A DNA stretch of 64,000 bases from Gluconacetobacter tumulisoli. Its GTDB lineage: Bacteria > Pseudomonadota > Alphaproteobacteria > Acetobacterales > Acetobacteraceae. Position numbers and translations under genes: made by a program. The notes beneath the pieces were generated by a model. It was given only the letters and a program-made list of their open reading frames with translations, did no database searches and was not told where the DNA came from. Location: contig NZ_JABEQM010000001.1 in NCBI RefSeq assembly GCF_014174155.1, forward strand, positions 1 through 64,000, given 5' to 3'. Every line of letters starts with the position of its first letter. The stretch's first letter is position 1. This document shows, piece by piece, positions 9,386-17,278 of this stretch.

Positions 9386-9778
9386 ATGAGCGCCCGAATG
9401 CAGGTCGGCTTGTCCGACGATCGCCGCACCGCGACCCTGACCTTCCTTGAGGGAAGCGGGCTGGAGGGGTCGATCCCGCTCTCGCTGGACCAGATGACGC
9501 AGCTGATCAGCAGCCTGGGGGCGGTGCGCGCCGCGATGGTGGATCACATCCCCCCGCCGCCGATCGAAGGCGTGCCGGTGGTGCCGGTATTCCGGACCAA
9601 CTGGGCGGTGCAGCCCGAGGCGTTGACCGAGGGCTCGCTGATCGCTTTCCAGCACCCGGCCTACGGTCCGGTGGGCCTGGCGCTGGTCCCCGCCGATGCG
9701 CGCAGGGTGGTCCAGGCGCTGACCCGCCATCAGGGCATGGTGCATTCCAGCCGCGATGCGGCCAGCAAGCCGAGCTGA
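9386..9778 (+). CDS. Small uncharacterised cytoplasmic protein
   Basis: 130 residues from the ATG at 9386, preceded by a purine-rich GAGGACGGAAAGG. There is no signal sequence or membrane segment. The sequence is acidic to neutral, with an N-terminal beta-rich stretch (VGLSDDRRTATLTFLEG) and a proline patch (HIPPPPIEGVPVVPVF). I do not recognise the family. Codon use matches the neighbours, with strong third-position G/C, so it looks like a resident gene. It lies 61 bases after ispE on the same strand and may share its transcript. Confidence 0.75.
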   Translation: MSARMQVGLSDDRRTATLTFLEGSGLEGSIPLSLDQMTQLISSLGAVRAAMVDHIPPPPIEGVPVVPVFRTNWAVQPEALTEGSLIAFQHPAYGPVGLALVPADARRVVQALTRHQGMVHSSRDAASKPS

Positions 9779-9867
9779 CCGTCCCATCTTCCGGCGGCCC
9801 GGGAACGAGGACCGTCGATATCCTTTTTCACGGTCCGGGCAGGGAACGACGCGGGGAACGACATGGC

Positions 9868-10755
9868 ATGAGAACACCGCCCGACCGGCGCGGGGTACTG
9901 CGCGCGGCCCTTGCAATCCCGTTCGTCGGCGGCGGGGTATCCTGGCCGGGCCGATCCCGCGCCGCGGCATCGGCCGGGGATCGCCTGGCCGCCCTGGAGC
10001 GCGAGGCGGGCGGGCGGCTTGGCGTGGCCGCGCTGAATACTGCCGATGGCAAGGAGGTGGCCTATCGCGCGGACGCGCGTTTCGCCTTCTGCAGCACGTT
10101 CAAACTGCTGGCCGTTTCCGCCGTGCTGAAGCGCAGCGCGACCGACGGCGGCCTGCTGGGCCGGCGCATCGCCTATGCGCGCGACGAGGTGGCGGCGTAT
10201 TCGCCGGTCACGGCAGCGCATGTCGGTACCGGCCTGACGGTGTCCGACCTTTGCGCCGCCGCCCTGCGACACAGCGACAACACGGCGGCCAACCTGATCG
10301 TCCGGCTGCTGGGCGGCCCCGCCGCCGTGACCGCGTTCGCGCGTGCGATCGGCGACGACCGGTTTCGCCTCGACCGGTGGGAGACGGCACTCAACACCGC
10401 CGTGCCGGGCGAGCCGCGCGATACGACGACGCCGGCCGCGATGATGCGGGATATGCGCCGCCTTGCGCTGGGCGATGGGCTCGATGCCTCCGCGCGGGCG
10501 ACGCTTGTAGGCTGGATGCGGGGCAATACCACCGGCGACCGGCGAATACGCGCCGGTGTGCCGGCGGGATGGTCGGTCGCGGACAAGACCGGGTCGGGCG
10601 ATTACGGCACGACGAACGATATCGGCGTGGCCTGGCCGCCCGGGCGGCCGCCCGTCGTGATGGTCATCTATTTCACGCAGGCCCGGAAGGCGGCGCCGTG
10701 GCGCGACGATGTGGTGGCATCGGCCGCGCGCATCGTGGCCGGGACGTTCGGCTGA
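9868..10755 (+). CDS. Class A beta-lactamase
   Basis: A 295-residue serine beta-lactamase. The active-site motifs are all present and correctly spaced: STFK (Ser76, Lys79), SDN (136-138), ExxLN (Glu172 to Asn176) and KTG (240-242). The N-terminus has RRGVLRAALAIPFVGG, a twin-arginine-like export signal. The enzyme opens the beta-lactam ring through an acyl-serine intermediate in the periplasm. A cysteine precedes the catalytic serine, as in several carbapenem-hydrolysing class A enzymes, but the partner cysteine after KTG is absent, so substrate range cannot be inferred. No mobile element or LysR-type regulator (AmpR) lies alongside, so it looks like a resident chromosomal gene. Confidence 0.92.
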   Translation: MRTPPDRRGVLRAALAIPFVGGGVSWPGRSRAAASAGDRLAALEREAGGRLGVAALNTADGKEVAYRADARFAFCSTFKLLAVSAVLKRSATDGGLLGRRIAYARDEVAAYSPVTAAHVGTGLTVSDLCAAALRHSDNTAANLIVRLLGGPAAVTAFARAIGDDRFRLDRWETALNTAVPGEPRDTTTPAAMMRDMRRLALGDGLDASARATLVGWMRGNTTGDRRIRAGVPAGWSVADKTGSGDYGTTNDIGVAWPPGRPPVVMVIYFTQARKAAPWRDDVVASAARIVAGTFG

Positions 10756-10777
10756 TATCGATCGTCATGGCGGCGCG

Positions 10778-10852
10778 CTGCCCCGCAGGGGCAGTCGCAA
10801 AAAACCGGGGTCAAGGACGCCGGGCGCCCTTGTGGGTTCTGGCAAAGCCCGA
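10778..10852. repeat. Hairpin plus a second-family intergenic repeat
   Basis: The first part is a 7-bp hairpin CTGCCCC-GCA-GGGGCAG (10778-10794) that may end the beta-lactamase transcript. From 10804 it has CGGGGTCAAGG, then CCCTTGTGGGTTCTGGCAAAG and CCCGA. The second block matches 38789-38812 at 21 of 24 bases, so this is a recurring intergenic motif distinct from the copy A family. Confidence 0.6.
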
Positions 10853-10866
10853 AAACAGGCGGCCCG

Positions 10867-11865
10867 TCAGGCGGGCGTATGCGCCCGGCGGCGCAGCGCG
10901 GCCAGGATCGCGCCCCCGCCGGCCAGCAGGACGGCCGCCCCGATCGCGGTGCGGATCGTGGTCGTCACCAGCGGCGGCATCGCCTTGCGGCTGATGGCAT
11001 CGAATCGGCCATGGGCGGCGTAGGCACCGGGGACGGGTTCGAACAGGCTGTCGGGCGCGTCGGACTCGGCCGCGTTCTTTTCCAGTTGCCCGCTATAGGC
11101 ATGGGTCGACAGCCGCCGGTCCCGCAGCGACGGGGCGAATTGCCCGGCCAGCCAGCCCGCGACGCCCGACAGGCCGACCCATACGTCGCGATGCCGCCCG
11201 AAGGCGGCGCGGCTGATCGCCTCGGCCGCGATTTCGGGTTCGTAGACCGGGCCGGACGGGCGCAGCCGTTTGCCGGTATGGTTGCGCGTCCAGGAAAAGC
11301 GCGGCGTGTTGATGGCCGGCAGGTGTACCAGCGCGACATGGATCCGGTCGCCGTCATGCAGGATTTCGGGCCGCAGACTTTCGGTGAAGGCGCGGATCGC
11401 CGCCCGGGCGCCGCTTTCGATCGAACGCAGGGGACGGGGGAGCGCCAGCGCGTCGAGATTGACCACCGTGCCGTAGCCCCGGCGCCGCATGCGGGTCAGC
11501 GCCGCCTGGGTGCCGTAGACGGTTCCCAGATAGGTGACCTCGGTCGCGCGGCGGATCTCGTCGGCGGGCAGGGTGACCAGTTGCCCGGTCACGCTGGCGC
11601 CCGCGCAGTTCACCCACAGGGTTATGGGACCCAGCGCCGACTCGATATCGTCCGCCGCGCGTTCGATCGCGTCAGGGTCGGCGACGTCGGCACAGATGAC
11701 GACCGTACGGATATGCAGGCCCGCAAGTTCGGCCGCGGCATCGTCCAGCCGCGCGCGGTCACGGCCGATCAGGGCGACGTCGCATCCGGCCCGGGCGAGT
11801 GTCCGGGCGGTGGCCCGGCCGATGCCGGCCCCGGCTCCGGTAACGACGGCAACCTGTTGTGGCAT
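10867..11865 (-). CDS. SDR-like protein with lost catalytic triad and C-terminal membrane anchor
   Basis: 332 residues. It begins with a clear short-chain dehydrogenase Rossmann fold: nucleotide motif TGAGAGIG at 9-16, then the NAG-type motif as WVNCAGAS. In relatives of this subfamily the catalytic residues are found in blocks like VGSALAY and SAYCAAKHAIRGF. Here the matching blocks read NLDALAL and SIESGARAAIRAF, so Ser, Tyr and Lys appear as Ala, Glu and Arg. The C-terminus has one membrane span (TAIGAAVLLAGGGAILAAL). It may bind NAD(P) without standard oxidoreductase chemistry. It is convergent with the beta-lactamase gene. Confidence 0.85.
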   Translation of the reverse strand: MPQQVAVVTGAGAGIGRATARTLARAGCDVALIGRDRARLDDAAAELAGLHIRTVVICADVADPDAIERAADDIESALGPITLWVNCAGASVTGQLVTLPADEIRRATEVTYLGTVYGTQAALTRMRRRGYGTVVNLDALALPRPLRSIESGARAAIRAFTESLRPEILHDGDRIHVALVHLPAINTPRFSWTRNHTGKRLRPSGPVYEPEIAAEAISRAAFGRHRDVWVGLSGVAGWLAGQFAPSLRDRRLSTHAYSGQLEKNAAESDAPDSLFEPVPGAYAAHGRFDAISRKAMPPLVTTTIRTAIGAAVLLAGGGAILAALRRRAHTPA

Positions 11866-11994
11866 GGCGAAGGCTCCGCGATAAGTCGGGCGGCGGCCGC
11901 CCGGAATGCTCTGTGACCCGACCGTGTTTGCGCCGGAAGCGGCCGCTTCGCAAGGTGCGGCGGAACGTTTGGCGCGCCGGAGCCTTTCGGGCCG

Positions 11995-12573
11995 TCAGAG
12001 GTATTTGAGAGCCAGGACGCCCCCGACCAGCGTCACGCCGAAGACGGAGGCGACCAGCGTCAGGCGTCGTTCGATGAAGGTCTGTATCGGCGCGCCATAA
12101 AGCCGCAGCAGGCCGGCGATCAGGAAGAAGCGCGCACCCCGCGTGATCAGGCAGGCCACGACGAAGGGCAGGATCGGGAAATGGGCGGCGCCACTGGCGA
12201 TGGTGACGATCTTGAAGGGAATCGGCGTCAGGCCCTTGATCAGGATGATCCATACGCCCCATTCGCGAAACCGGTCCTGCATCGCGGCAAGGCTGGCCTC
12301 GGCATGGTAGAAATGCACGATCGGCATCGCGGCGTACTGCAGCAGGAACGCCCCGATATACCAGCCCAGCAGTCCGCCGCAGACGCTGGCCAGGGTGCAG
12401 GTCGCCGCCAGCCGCCAGGCCTGGTCCCGGCGCGACAGCACCATGGGGACGAGCAGGACGTCGGGCGGCAGGGGAAAGACGCTGGCCTCGGCGAACGCGA
12501 TGATGGCCAGCCACAGCCCCGCCCGGGGGCTGGCCGCCAGATTGAGGACACGGGTATAGAGACGGTCGAGCAT
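11995..12573 (-). CDS. YqaA/DedA-family inner-membrane protein
   Basis: A 192-residue hydrophobic protein of the SNARE-associated (DedA/VTT) superfamily, YqaA branch. It has the conserved FAEASVFPLPPDVLLVPM near residue 27, an amphipathic re-entrant region, and GLTPIPFKIVTIASG near residue 115. Further membrane segments lie at about 45-70 and 130-160. DedA-type proteins are implicated in phospholipid flipping and proton-linked membrane homeostasis. The YqaA branch is not well characterised. It lies about 130 bases from its leftward neighbour, with no obvious partner. Confidence 0.85.
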   Translation of the reverse strand: MLDRLYTRVLNLAASPRAGLWLAIIAFAEASVFPLPPDVLLVPMVLSRRDQAWRLAATCTLASVCGGLLGWYIGAFLLQYAAMPIVHFYHAEASLAAMQDRFREWGVWIILIKGLTPIPFKIVTIASGAAHFPILPFVVACLITRGARFFLIAGLLRLYGAPIQTFIERRLTLVASVFGVTLVGGVLALKYL

Positions 12574-12668
12574 GGGCGGGCTACCGGATCAGGGGCAGGG
12601 GAGCAGAGGCTGCGGGAAAGCGGCCTCGCAGGCAACGTCCTTCACCATCCGGATCCGCAACTATCCGG

Positions 12669-14168
12669 TCAACACACCAGCGTGATCGTCGCGCGCAGCC
12701 CGTGTGGCGTGCGGTTGCCCAGGCGGATGTCCCCGCCCAGTCCCCAGATGATGTTGCGCGTGATGGCCAGTCCCAGCCCGGTTCCCCCGGTTTCGCGGTT
12801 GCGGCTGCTCTCGGCGCGGACGAAGGGTTCGAACATCCGTTCCAGGTCCTCGGGCGGCAGGCCGGGGCCGTCGTCCTCGATCAGGATGGTCACGATTTCC
12901 TCGTCCGTCGCCGCCCCCGTGCCGCTCGTGCCCCCGGGACGGGGCGGTTGCAGGGTGATCCGCACCCCGCCGCCATAGTTGATGGCGTTCTGAACCAGGT
13001 TGTTCAGCGCGCGCTTCAACGCGACGGGCCGTGCATGGATCGTCACGGTGGGGGGATCCTCGGCGAAGCCGATGGCGTCGGCGATGTCGGGATGGGTTTC
13101 CGCCGCCTCGTCCAGGATGGTCTGCAGCAGCGCCGTCAGGTCCAGCCGCCCCATCGGTTCGCGTCGCGACGTGTCGCGGCCGAAGGACAGGGTCGCCGCG
13201 ACCATGGATTCCAGCTCGTCCAGGTCGGCCAGGAACTTGCCCCGCAATTCGTCGTCGTCGATGAATTCGGACCGCAGCTTCAGCCGCGTGATCGGGGTGC
13301 GCAGATCGTGCCCGATCGCCGTCAGCAGCAGAGTGCGGTCGGTCAGGAAGCGCCGGATCCGGCTGGCCATGGTGTTGAAGGCCCGGCCGGCCCGCGCGAT
13401 TTCCAGCGGCCCGTCCTCGGGCATCGGCGGGGCGTTGACGTCGCGGCCCAGGGCCTCGGCCGCGGCGGCCAGGGTGCCGACAGGCGCGATCAGGCGCCGC
13501 ACGCCCCAGACGATCAGGATGCTGCCGGCGACGGTCATCAGGAGGAAGGCCGTGGGAAAGGTCGGCGAACGGAACAGGTTGGGCGGCGGCGGCACGAAAT
13601 GGATCGTCAGCCAGCGCGTCTCGTCAGGCAGCAGGAAGGCCACCGCGCGGCGGGGCGAATGGTGGTCCGGCTGGAACATGATGTGGCGCGGGCGCAGATG
13701 CGGCGGCAACGGCGGCAGATTGTCCGCCGGGTGCATCAGCACCATCCGCGTCATCCGGTCCATGCGTTCCATCCGGTCCATGCCCGGCGGGCCGGAGGGG
13801 GCGTCCACCGCATGGTCGACCATGTCCGGGTCCGGTCCCGGGGTCAGGGTGGCATGGAAGCTGGGCGGCAGGTGCAGCGCCTCCAGCTCCTTCTCGCGAT
13901 CGGCGGGGGGGGTCTCGACGATCGAGCGGTAGATCATGCCGACCCGGTTCTGGGCCTCCTGCTCGACCATGCGGCGGTCGAAATCGATCCTGTCCAGCGC
14001 ATGGATGGTCAGGCCGATGGCCTCGATGATGCCCAGGCCGACGATCAGCAGCAGGCTGGTCCGCGCCGCCAGCGAGCGGGGACGCAGCCAGTCGGCGATC
14101 CGCCGCGCCGCGCCGCGCCCGGGCCCCGCGGCGGCATCCGCGCGGTCGTCGACCGGGGGAGCCTGCAC
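12669..14168 (-). CDS. Two-component sensor histidine kinase with Met-rich periplasmic segment
   Basis: A 499-residue EnvZ/QseC-like kinase. Membrane spans lie at about 36-58 and 204-224, with a periplasmic domain between them, then HAMP, HisKA with phospho-acceptor His287 in GHDLRTP, and a HATPase domain (NLVQNAINYGGG, DDGPGLP, GGTGLGLAI). The periplasmic part holds six methionines at exact three-residue spacing (130, 133, 136, 139, 142, 145), then His-containing stretches. That pattern is reminiscent of copper or other soft-metal binding, which is inference. It starts 4 bases after the response regulator stop, so the two form one operon. Confidence 0.93.
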   Translation of the reverse strand: MQAPPVDDRADAAAGPGRGAARRIADWLRPRSLAARTSLLLIVGLGIIEAIGLTIHALDRIDFDRRMVEQEAQNRVGMIYRSIVETPPADREKELEALHLPPSFHATLTPGPDPDMVDHAVDAPSGPPGMDRMERMDRMTRMVLMHPADNLPPLPPHLRPRHIMFQPDHHSPRRAVAFLLPDETRWLTIHFVPPPPNLFRSPTFPTAFLLMTVAGSILIVWGVRRLIAPVGTLAAAAEALGRDVNAPPMPEDGPLEIARAGRAFNTMASRIRRFLTDRTLLLTAIGHDLRTPITRLKLRSEFIDDDELRGKFLADLDELESMVAATLSFGRDTSRREPMGRLDLTALLQTILDEAAETHPDIADAIGFAEDPPTVTIHARPVALKRALNNLVQNAINYGGGVRITLQPPRPGGTSGTGAATDEEIVTILIEDDGPGLPPEDLERMFEPFVRAESSRNRETGGTGLGLAITRNIIWGLGGDIRLGNRTPHGLRATITLVC

Positions 14169-14172
14169 GGCG

Positions 14173-14889
14173 TCAGCTCCGTTCGACTTCGCAGGCCAGG
14201 ACGTATCCGCCGCCGCGCACCGTCTTGATCAGCTGGGCCTGGCGGCCGTTATCCTCCAGCTTGCGGCGCAGCCGGCTGATCGCGACGTCGATCGCGCGAT
14301 CGAACGGTCCGGCCTGCCGCCCCCGCAGCAGGTCGAACAGCATGTCGCGCGTCAGCACCCGGTTCGCCCGGTCCAGCAGCGCCATCAGCAGGTCGTATTC
14401 CCCGCCGGTCAGCGGGACCTCGGTGCCCTCGGGGTTCAGCAGCCGCCGGCGCGCGGGTTCCAGCGTCCAGCCGGAAAAATGCAGGTTGCGCTGCTCGCCG
14501 GCGCGGGTATCCACCCCGTCCCCGCTGCGGCGCATCACGGCGCGGATGCGGGCCAGCAGTTCGCGCGGGTTGAACGGCTTGGGCACGTAGTCGTCGGCCC
14601 CCAGTTCCAGGCCGATGATCCGGTCCGTTTCCTCGCCCATCGCGGTCAGCATGATGATCGGCACGTTGGCCTGGGTCCGCAGCCAGCGCGCCAGTTCCAG
14701 GCCGCTTTCCCCCGGCAGCATCAGGTCCAGCACCACGATCTGGTAGTGCCCGGCCAGCCATGTCTTGCGTGTCTCGCGTCCGTCGCGGGCGGTGGTCACG
14801 CGGAACTGGTTGCGCTCCAGAAAACGGGCCAGGAGGTCACGGATTTCACGGTCGTCGTCGACGACAAGAATATGCGGCAAGGGGTCCAT
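14173..14889 (-). CDS. OmpR/PhoB-family response regulator
   Basis: 238 residues. The receiver domain has acidic residues DDD at 11-13, phospho-acceptor Asp55 in VVLDLMLPG, and the switch lysine in YVPKPF. A winged-helix DNA-binding domain follows (LTGGEYDLLMAL, then IDVAISRLRRKLEDNG and VRGGGYVL). The kinase gene follows after 4 bases, and the regulator is likely activated by it. Two start codons are possible, 14898 and 14889. I chose 14889 because AGGA lies 8 bases before it, while the first ATG has no good site. The upstream gene is divergent, leaving about 180 bases of promoter region. Confidence 0.93.
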   Translation of the reverse strand: MDPLPHILVVDDDREIRDLLARFLERNQFRVTTARDGRETRKTWLAGHYQIVVLDLMLPGESGLELARWLRTQANVPIIMLTAMGEETDRIIGLELGADDYVPKPFNPRELLARIRAVMRRSGDGVDTRAGEQRNLHFSGWTLEPARRRLLNPEGTEVPLTGGEYDLLMALLDRANRVLTRDMLFDLLRGRQAGPFDRAIDVAISRLRRKLEDNGRQAQLIKTVRGGGYVLACEVERS

Positions 14890-15072
14890 GCCTTCCATCC
14901 TACCGTCAAAGCGCGCGGGCGACATCAGGTGTTTCATTCGGTTGCAATCGCCCGTCCAGCCGCCCTTTTGGACGCCCCGGGGGCGTCCACACGTCGGCAC
15001 GGGATGGAAAAAACACGAATCGGTGCGTCGAAGCCTGTGACAGGACGATCCGGTTCGTGCACAGGATGGGGC

Positions 15073-15858
15073 ATGGAACATCCTCCCCTGTCCCCGGCCG
15101 GGTCCCAGTCCGGCCGTTCCGTACGCATGGCGGCCGCATGGCGCGGCGTGATGCCCGTCCTGTTGCTGCCGTTCCTGATGCTGCCCGGAACCGGCCGCGC
15201 GGCGGAGCCGGCCGGCCCGGCGGTCCTGCCCGGAGTCGCGGGCGCGATCCCGGGCAATCCGGCGGTCGACATGCCGACGGGTGACGAGCCGGAACTGGCC
15301 GGGCCGACGCTGCCCGCGGCGTCCCCCGCACCGGAGGCGGCGGGCCATCAGACCGCGACGACGGTGTCCAACCGCCATCTGGGCAGCCTGATCGACCGCG
15401 ACGTCGTGGCCCCGGACGGCAGCCATGTCGGGCAGGCCATCGACGTGCTGGTGGACCAGGATGGCCATCCCGCCGCCGTGGTCGTGGATGTCGGCGGCTT
15501 CCTGGGCGTGGGCAACCGCCGCATCGCCATCGCGTGGGACCAGTTCAACCTGGCCGGCATGACCGAAAAAAGCCCCGTGACCCTGCGGATCGGCGCGGCC
15601 GAGGTCCGGTCTGCGCCGGCCTATGACGCCTCGTCGATGGACGTGACGGTGGTGCATGGCGCGCCCGTGCCCCCGCCTGCGCCCGCGCCGCCGCCTCCGG
15701 AAGCCGATGCCCCCCCCGTCCCGGTGGAGATGCCGCCGCCCCCGCCGCCCGCGGTGGTGCCCCAGCCCGCGCCGGCGCTGCCCGATTCGTCCAGCCGCGG
15801 CGGCGCATCGCCCGACACGCGGCCGCCCGCCCCCCGTTCGGGGCAGATGGTGCGATGA
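15073..15858 (+). CDS. Exported PRC-barrel protein with proline-rich tail
   Basis: 261 residues. The ATG at 15073 leads into a signal sequence (GVMPVLLLPFLMLPGTGRAA). A low-complexity Ala/Pro linker is followed by one PRC-barrel domain at about 98-180 (LIDRDVVAPDGSHVGQAIDV, then VVVDVGGFLGVGNRRIAI). The C-terminal 75 residues are runs of Pro and Ala, which could span the periplasm or contact peptidoglycan. PRC-barrel domains are small beta-barrels that bind protein or RNA partners, and exported ones in alphaproteobacteria are mostly uncharacterised. It is divergent from the two-component operon, so control by that system is possible but unproven. Confidence 0.82.
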   Translation: MEHPPLSPAGSQSGRSVRMAAAWRGVMPVLLLPFLMLPGTGRAAEPAGPAVLPGVAGAIPGNPAVDMPTGDEPELAGPTLPAASPAPEAAGHQTATTVSNRHLGSLIDRDVVAPDGSHVGQAIDVLVDQDGHPAAVVVDVGGFLGVGNRRIAIAWDQFNLAGMTEKSPVTLRIGAAEVRSAPAYDASSMDVTVVHGAPVPPPAPAPPPPEADAPPVPVEMPPPPPPAVVPQPAPALPDSSSRGGASPDTRPPAPRSGQMVR

Positions 15859-15940
15859 TGCCGCCCCGCCTGCCCCCGCCTTCGTCGAAACGGCCTTCCG
15901 GACCGGGTTTCCCAAGCTGGGAATCCGGGGGCGGTCCTGC

Positions 15941-17278
15941 GTGAAGCGTCCGCCGCAGAACAGTCAGCGCGGACTGGATTGGCTGAACTTCTTTGTCGCG
16001 AACCTTCAGGCCGCCTTCGGTTCGTTCATCGCGGTGTATCTGACCGGGGCCCACTGGACCCAGGGCCAGATCGGCCTTGCGCTCAGTATCGGTTCGATCA
16101 CCGCCATGGTCAGCCAGGTGCCCGCCGGCATCATGGTCGATCGCCTGCGCGACAAGCATCGGGTGGCGTTCCTGTCGATCCTGGCGGTGATCTTTTCCTG
16201 CCTGCTGCTGGCGGTGTTTCCCCAGCAGCTGCCGGTGGCGGTGGCCGAGGTCCTGCACGGGCTGGCCAGTTGCACGCTCAATCCGGCGATCAGCGCCATC
16301 ACGCTGTCGGTCGTGGCAACGCAGGTCATGCGCTCCAGCGGGACGGGGGCGGGCCTGCTGGGCGAGCGATTCGGCCGCAATGCCAGCTTCGCCGCGGTGG
16401 GCAACGCCATCGCCGCCGGCCTGATGGGGGCGGTGGGCTACTGGGTGTCCGCCCAGGCGACGTTCTTCCTAGGGGCGGCGATGGCGGTCCCCGGCCTGCT
16501 GGCGCTGCTGATGATCGAGCGGTCGGAGCCCCCGGCGTCGGTGAACACCGCCGCCGTGGCCGAGGGCGACCGGGCGCTGCGCACCAAGGGACGGATGTGG
16601 GACCTGCTGCGGGACCGGCGCCTGTTCGCCTTCGCGGTGTGCGTGGCGTTCTTCCACCTGTCCAACGCCGGCATGCTGCCGCTGGCGGCCGGACAGGTGA
16701 CCCGGCAGGCCGGCAACGTGGCCGAGATCGTGATCGCCGCCTGCATCCTGCTGCCGCAACTGGTCGGCGCGGCCCTGTCGCCGCATATCGGGCGGCTGGC
16801 GGAAACGGTGGGCCGGCGGCCGGTCATGCTGGTGACGTTCGCCGCCCTGCCGCTGCGCGGGGCGCTGCTGGCGACGACCAGCAATCCCTACCTGATCGTG
16901 GCGATCCAGATGCTGGACGGGCTCAGTTCGGCATCGTTCGGCGTGATGATGCCGCTGGTGGCCGCCGACCTGACCCGGGCCAGCGGGCGGTTCAACCTGT
17001 GCATGGGCATCCTGGGCCTGGCCATGGGGGCGGGGGCCAGCTTTTCCACCACCCTGGCCGGGACGGTGGCCGACCGGTCGATGACGCTGGCCTTCCTGAT
17101 CCTGGCCGGGGCGGGGCTGGTCTGCGTGATCCTGGTGTGGCTGCTGATGGGCGATACGTCGCGGCCGGACGGGGCGTGGCGGACGCTGTTCCGGCGTGCC
17201 GCCCGGCCCCGCCGGTCGTTCAACGATCCAGCCAGGCGGGAACCGGCAGGTTCCGTTCCCGCAGGAACGTCGGATTGA
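15941..17278 (+). CDS. Major facilitator superfamily transporter
   Basis: About 445 residues from the GTG at 15941, with roughly 12 hydrophobic segments in two halves. The loop between helices 2 and 3 has the MFS signature variant AGIMVDRLRDKHR, and the second half has SPHIGRLAETVGRRPVM. The substrate is not evident. The frame is open further upstream, and with no strong ribosome binding site the start is uncertain by up to about 30 codons. The last 59 bases overlap the convergent cysteine synthase gene, so the hydrophilic C-terminal tail (Arg/Pro-rich) is encoded antisense to it. Confidence 0.82.
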   Translation: MKRPPQNSQRGLDWLNFFVANLQAAFGSFIAVYLTGAHWTQGQIGLALSIGSITAMVSQVPAGIMVDRLRDKHRVAFLSILAVIFSCLLLAVFPQQLPVAVAEVLHGLASCTLNPAISAITLSVVATQVMRSSGTGAGLLGERFGRNASFAAVGNAIAAGLMGAVGYWVSAQATFFLGAAMAVPGLLALLMIERSEPPASVNTAAVAEGDRALRTKGRMWDLLRDRRLFAFAVCVAFFHLSNAGMLPLAAGQVTRQAGNVAEIVIAACILLPQLVGAALSPHIGRLAETVGRRPVMLVTFAALPLRGALLATTSNPYLIVAIQMLDGLSSASFGVMMPLVAADLTRASGRFNLCMGILGLAMGAGASFSTTLAGTVADRSMTLAFLILAGAGLVCVILVWLLMGDTSRPDGAWRTLFRRAARPRRSFNDPARREPAGSVPAGTSD

